Source: Streptomyces sp.
Lineage (GTDB): Bacteria > Actinomycetota > Actinomycetes > Streptomycetales > Streptomycetaceae
Length of the DNA: 51,977 bases
Direction of reading: 5' to 3'
NCBI RefSeq assembly: GCF_031181555.1
Contig: NZ_JAPSKQ010000024.1
Coordinates: 1-51,977, forward strand
Below, one piece after another: positions 48,823 through 51,977 of the stretch. The position numbers and the translations under genes were made by a program. Every line of letters starts with the position of its first letter. Positions within the stretch are counted from its first letter, which is position 1. A model generated the notes under the pieces. It worked only from the letters and a program-made list of their open reading frames with translations, did no database searches and was not told the DNA's origin.

Positions 48823-50421
48823 TCAGGCGAGGGCGACGAGGTCCGCGTAGTCGGATCCCCAGAGGTCCTCGACGCCGTCCGGCAGCAGGATGATCCGCTC
48901 CGGCTGGAGCGCCTCGACGGCACCCTCGTCGTGCGTCACCAGCACGACCGCGCCCTTGTAGGTGCGCAGGGCGCCGAGGATCTCCTCGCGGCTGGCCGGG
49001 TCGAGGTTGTTGGTCGGCTCGTCGAGCAGCAGCACGTTCGCCGAGGAGACCACGAGGGTCGCGAGCGCCAGCCGGGTCTTCTCGCCACCGGAGAGGACAC
49101 CGGCCGGCTTGTCCACGTCGTCGCCGGAGAACAGGAACGAGCCGAGCACCTTGCGGACCTCGACGAGGTCCATGTCGGGGGCGGCGGAGCGCATGTTCTC
49201 CAGGACCGTGCGGTCGGGGTCGAGGGTCTCGTGCTCCTGGGCGTAGTAGCCGAGCTTGAGGCCGTGACCGGGGACGACGGCGCCGGTGTCCGGCTGCTCG
49301 ACACCGGCCAGCAGCCTCAGCAGGGTGGTCTTGCCCGCGCCGTTGAGACCGAGGATGACGACCCGGGAGCCCTTGTCGATGGCCAGGTCGACGTCGGTGA
49401 AGATCTCCAGGGAGCCGTACGACTTCGACAGGCCCTCGGCCATCAGCGGGGTCTTGCCGCAGGGGGCGGGCTCGGGGAAGCGCAGCTTGGCGACCTTGTC
49501 GGACTGGCGGGTCTCTTCGAGGCCGGCCAGCAGGCGCTCGGCGCGGCGGGCCATGTTCTGCGCGGCGACCGTCTTGGTGGCCTTGGCGCGCATCTTGTCG
49601 GCCTGCGCGTTGAGCGCGGCGGCCTTCTTCTCGGCGTTCTGCCGTTCGCGCCTGCGGCGCTTCTCGTCGGCCTCGCGCTGCTGCTGGTAGAGCTTCCAGC
49701 CCATGTTGTAGATGTCGATCGTGGCGCGGTTGGCGTCCAGGTAGAACACCTTGTTGACGACCGTCTCGACCAGGTCGACGTCGTGGGAGATCACGATGAA
49801 GCCGCCGCGGTAGGTCTTGAGGTAGTCGCGCAGCCAGACGATCGAGTCGGCGTCGAGGTGGTTGGTCGGCTCGTCCAGCAGCAGCGTGTCCGCGTCCGAG
49901 AACAGGATCCGGGCCAGCTCGACACGGCGGCGCTGACCGCCGGAGAGCGTGTGCAGCGGCTGGCCGAGCACCCGGTCGGGCAGGTTCAGCGCGGCGGCGA
50001 TGGTGGCGGCCTCGGCCTCGGCGGAGTAACCGCCCTTGGTGAGGAACTCCGTCTCCTGGCGCTCGTACTGCTTGAGCGCCTTCTCCCGGGTGGCCCCCTG
50101 GCCGTTGGCGATGCGCTGCTCGTTCTCGCGCATCTTGCGGATCAGTACGTCCAGGCCGCGCGCGGAGAGGATGCGGTCGCGGGCGAGGACGTCGAGGTCG
50201 CCGGTGCGGGGGTCCTGGGGGAGGTAGCCGACCTCGCCGGAGCGGGTGACGGTGCCGCCGGCGGGGATGCCCTGGCCGGCGAGGACCTTGGTGAGGGTGG
50301 TCTTGCCCGCGCCGTTGCGGCCGACCAGGCCGATGCGGTCGCCCTTGGCGACGCGGAAGGTGGCGCTCTCGATGAGGACACGGGCACCGGCGCGCAGCTC
50401 GATGCCGGAAGCGGAGATCAC
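48823..50421 (-). CDS. ABC-F family ATP-binding protein
   Basis: 532 residues, two ATPase domains and no membrane segment. Domain 1 has GRNGAGKTT, LSGGQRRRVELA and LLLDEPTNHLD. The linker (about 235-310) is Arg/Lys-rich (ADEKRRRRERQNAEKKAAAL), which in ABC-F proteins reaches into the ribosome. Domain 2 has GLNGAGKTT, LSGGEKTRLALA and LLLDEPTNNLD. Such proteins act in translation or ribosome protection. The start is GTG at 50421, about 54 bases beyond a tiny leader ORF. Which subgroup it belongs to cannot be told. Confidence 0.92.
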   Translation of the reverse strand: MISASGIELRAGARVLIESATFRVAKGDRIGLVGRNGAGKTTLTKVLAGQGIPAGGTVTRSGEVGYLPQDPRTGDLDVLARDRILSARGLDVLIRKMRENEQRIANGQGATREKALKQYERQETEFLTKGGYSAEAEAATIAAALNLPDRVLGQPLHTLSGGQRRRVELARILFSDADTLLLDEPTNHLDADSIVWLRDYLKTYRGGFIVISHDVDLVETVVNKVFYLDANRATIDIYNMGWKLYQQQREADEKRRRRERQNAEKKAAALNAQADKMRAKATKTVAAQNMARRAERLLAGLEETRQSDKVAKLRFPEPAPCGKTPLMAEGLSKSYGSLEIFTDVDLAIDKGSRVVILGLNGAGKTTLLRLLAGVEQPDTGAVVPGHGLKLGYYAQEHETLDPDRTVLENMRSAAPDMDLVEVRKVLGSFLFSGDDVDKPAGVLSGGEKTRLALATLVVSSANVLLLDEPTNNLDPASREEILGALRTYKGAVVLVTHDEGAVEALQPERIILLPDGVEDLWGSDYADLVALA

Positions 50422-50474
50422 GGACAGACTCCTGGGAGGGTGGCGGGGTGGGCGGCTGAGGGCGTTCCCGCCGT

Positions 50475-50498
50475 CTAATGCGCGAGGAGAATGGCCAT
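50475..50498 (-). CDS. possible leaderless 7-residue leader peptide (MAILLAH)
   Basis: On the minus strand ATG at 50498 starts seven codons (Met-Ala-Ile-Leu-Leu-Ala-His) then TAG. TAGAAT (50511-50506) is a good -10 box exactly seven bases upstream, so transcription should start at or next to the ATG. It ends 53 bases before the ABC-F start. A clear -35 is missing; an A-tract lies at about 50530-50537. Confidence 0.4.
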   Translation of the reverse strand: MAILLAH

Positions 50499-50505
50499 GC
50501 GAGCC

Positions 50506-50511
50506 ATTCTA
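50506..50511 (-). promoter_or_regulatory. -10 box for the ABC-F transcript (TAGAAT)
   Basis: TAGAAT on the minus strand, followed by GGCTCGC and an ATG. The upstream A-tract could stimulate RNA polymerase binding. No -35 fits. Confidence 0.45.
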
Positions 50512-50698
50512 ACGGGGCCGTGCAACCAGTTTTTTTTCTGCGCGCGGTGACCGGCCGCGCCCCGTGCCCGCCCCGTCCCCCACCCCGTCCACGCCCCGTG
50601 CGAGCGGCCCGGTGGCGTCGTCAGTGACCGGTGCCACACTGAGCGGCAGATGGAATGTCCGGCGATGTCCGGCTACGGCACACAAGGAAGTGATCGTC

Positions 50699-51124
50699 AT
50701 GGCAGGCACGGACGGCGGGCGTCCGAGCATCTTTCCGACGCTGCTGTACGCGGACGCGAAGGCGGCGATCCGGCAGCTCACGGAGGCCTTCGGCTTCACG
50801 GAGCGGTCGGTGTACGAGGGCGAGGACGGGACGGTGATGCACGCCGAGCTGGTGCAGGGCAACGGCGCGGTGATGCTGGGCTCCAAGGGCCGCGGCGGGG
50901 TGTTCGACACGGCGATGAAGGACGCGGGCCCGGCCGGGGTGTACATCGTCGTGGACGACGTCGACGCACACCACCGGCGCGCGGTGGAGCAGGGCGCGGA
51001 GATCCTGATGCCCCCGACGGACCAGGACTACGGCTCGCGGGACTACATGGCCCGGGACCTCGAGGGCAACATCTGGAGCTTCGGCACGTACGCGCCGCAG
51101 ACCGGGACCGGAACCGGCACCTGA
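50699..51124 (+). CDS. VOC (glyoxalase/bleomycin-resistance) superfamily protein
   Basis: 141 residues of the vicinal oxygen chelate fold: PTLLYADAKAAIRQLTEAFGF, then GTVMHAELVQGNGAVMLGSK, and VYIVVDDVDAHHRRAVEQGAEI followed by the closing YGSRDYMARDLEGNIWSFGTY. The metal-ligand positions (His in MHAEL and Glu in DLEGNIW) are present. It resembles YdcC/PhnB-like VOC proteins. The ATG at 50699 follows AAGGAAG. Substrate unknown; it can be a resistance or catabolic protein. Confidence 0.88.
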   Translation: MAGTDGGRPSIFPTLLYADAKAAIRQLTEAFGFTERSVYEGEDGTVMHAELVQGNGAVMLGSKGRGGVFDTAMKDAGPAGVYIVVDDVDAHHRRAVEQGAEILMPPTDQDYGSRDYMARDLEGNIWSFGTYAPQTGTGTGT

Positions 51125-51130
51125 GGGTCC

Positions 51131-51171
51131 GGGGCTGCGGCCCGACGGGGACGGCCGTCGGTGTCAGCCCC
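51131..51171. terminator. Terminator between the VOC gene and the edge gene
   Basis: GGGGCTG (51131-51137) pairs with CAGCCCC (51165-51171), and CCGACGG/CCGTCGG pair inside. The leftward gene's stop lies within the right arm. Confidence 0.6.
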
Positions 51172-51977
51172 CGGTGTGCACCTGGAAGGCGGCCCGGCGG
51201 ACGGCCTTGGCCAGGGCGGGATCGGGATGCGCGGCGGCGAGCGCGACCAGGACCTGCACGGTGCGCGGGTGGCCGACGGCGCGCACCTCGTTGAGCAGTG
51301 CGGGGACCGTCGGCTGCACCGCGGACTCCAGGTGCCGGACCAGCAGGGGGGCCTCACCGTGGTCGGCGACGGCGGCCGCGGTGTCCACCCACAGCCAGGT
51401 CGCCTCCTCGCGGGTGAGGACCTCGTGGGCGTCCTCGGGGTCGGCGCCGTCGTGCTCGGCGAGCCACAGCAGGGCGTAGGGCCGCAGCGTCGGCTCGTCG
51501 AGCACGGCGCGGACCTCGGGTTCGGCGGGGGCGCCGACCACGCGCAGGGCCTCGAAGGCGAGGCCGCGCAGCAGGGCGTCCTCGCCCCGGGCGGCGCCGA
51601 TCAGCTCGGTGACGGCGCTGCCGACCGGGCGGGCGGCGAGCCAGGCGCGGTACTCGGCGCGGGCCGCGTTGGGCCGCAGCTGGGCGCAGCCGCGGAGCAT
51701 GTCCTCGGCACTCTGCTCGATGTTCCCGGCGGGGCTCTGCGCGGCGACGCAGATCTGCTCCAGCTTGACCCACACCGCCCAGCTGCCGAGCGGGGTGAGC
51801 GTGGCCTGCCCGTCGCCGTAGGTGAGGGCTCCGACGGAGGCGAGGGCGTGCAGGGCCCAGTCGAGCAGCGGCTCGAGCGGGGCGTCGGCGACGACCGGTT
51901 CGGCGGGCGCGGGGCGGGGCCGCCGGGGCTCGGGGCCGGTCCGGGCGTCGGGGGTCCGGGACACGTCGGCCCCGGGC
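51164..51977 (-). CDS. conserved protein of unknown function, 5' end probably beyond the window
   Basis: The frame is open to the right edge. A possible GTG lies at 51964, but it opens a Pro/Arg-rich stretch that looks like an interdomain linker, so the true start is probably outside. The visible 266 or so residues are helical and HEAT-like (ALLRGLAFEALRVVGAPAEPEVRAVL, PALLNEVRAVGHPRTVQVLVALAAAHPDPALAKAVRR). I do not recognise a named family. It ends at 51164 against the VOC gene, separated by a hairpin. Confidence 0.7.
   Translation of the reverse strand, partial: PGADVSRTPDARTGPEPRRPRPAPAEPVVADAPLEPLLDWALHALASVGALTYGDGQATLTPLGSWAVWVKLEQICVAAQSPAGNIEQSAEDMLRGCAQLRPNAARAEYRAWLAARPVGSAVTELIGAARGEDALLRGLAFEALRVVGAPAEPEVRAVLDEPTLRPYALLWLAEHDGADPEDAHEVLTREEATWLWVDTAAAVADHGEAPLLVRHLESAVQPTVPALLNEVRAVGHPRTVQVLVALAAAHPDPALAKAVRRAAFQVHTGG

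Overview
This is a contiguous piece of a Streptomyces chromosome. Base composition is very high GC with strong third-position G/C bias, starts are often GTG, and adjacent genes frequently overlap by ATGA or GTGA. Marker genes fit: a short cysteine-free chaplin (ChpE type), a streptophobe-family membrane protein, an SGM_5486-type micro-protein beside a CynX-like MFS permease, and a fabG-fabI pair. From memory the order resembles the chpE-serB-fabI-tyrS-moaA core region of S. coelicolor. No phage, insertion sequence, tRNA or CRISPR array was seen, so this looks like ordinary core chromosome with several interesting regulatory and small-gene features.

Layout. 1-0.4 kb is the leader and tandem promoters of an rRNA operon running leftwards out of the window. 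0.4-5.8 kb holds an alkyladenine glycosylase, a Spo0M-like protein, a PEBP-family protein, an HNH nuclease and a leftward ABC ATPase-NfeD-SPFH set. 5.9-12.2 kb holds a hypothetical gene, chpE, a two-component pair, an SDR/QueA-like overlapping pair and a secreted SLT-domain protein with a structured leader. 12.2-18.3 kb has a double-FHA ABC transporter (Rv1747-like), a streptophobe gene with an apparent frameshift, and serB. 18.3-23.6 kb has a SixA-like phosphatase, small membrane proteins, an MFS/FadR-type regulator divergent pair and the fatty-acid genes fabG-fabI. 23.9-30.7 kb has tldD-tldE, tyrS, GlsB-like and DUF3099 proteins, and moaA. 30.8-36.4 kb has a DUF485/acetate-symporter operon facing away from two tandem secreted subtilases. 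36.4-43.9 kb has CoA-transferase, CopD-like, DEDDh exonuclease-BRCT, a zinc-cluster protein, SURF1-like, GH15 and an atypical SDR. 44.0-47.2 kb is an Asp23/AmaP envelope cluster. 47.2-52.0 kb has an enoyl-CoA hydratase, a small HTH protein, an ABC-F protein, a VOC protein and a protein cut by the window edge.

How genes work together. Clear functional units are FabG-FabI (FAS II elongation), TldD-TldE (heterodimeric metalloprotease), DUF485-symporter (monocarboxylate uptake), FadR-type regulator with its divergent permease, the GAF kinase with its LuxR-type regulator, and the translationally coupled Asp23 cluster. The best leads for something undescribed are the Asp23/AmaP cluster with a divergent partner that may carry degenerate Asp23 halves, the structured leader of the SLT gene, a leaderless seven-codon upstream ORF before the ABC-F gene, the QueA-like protein lacking the usual QueA motif, and the palindrome-rich small-ORF region at 48.5-48.8 kb.
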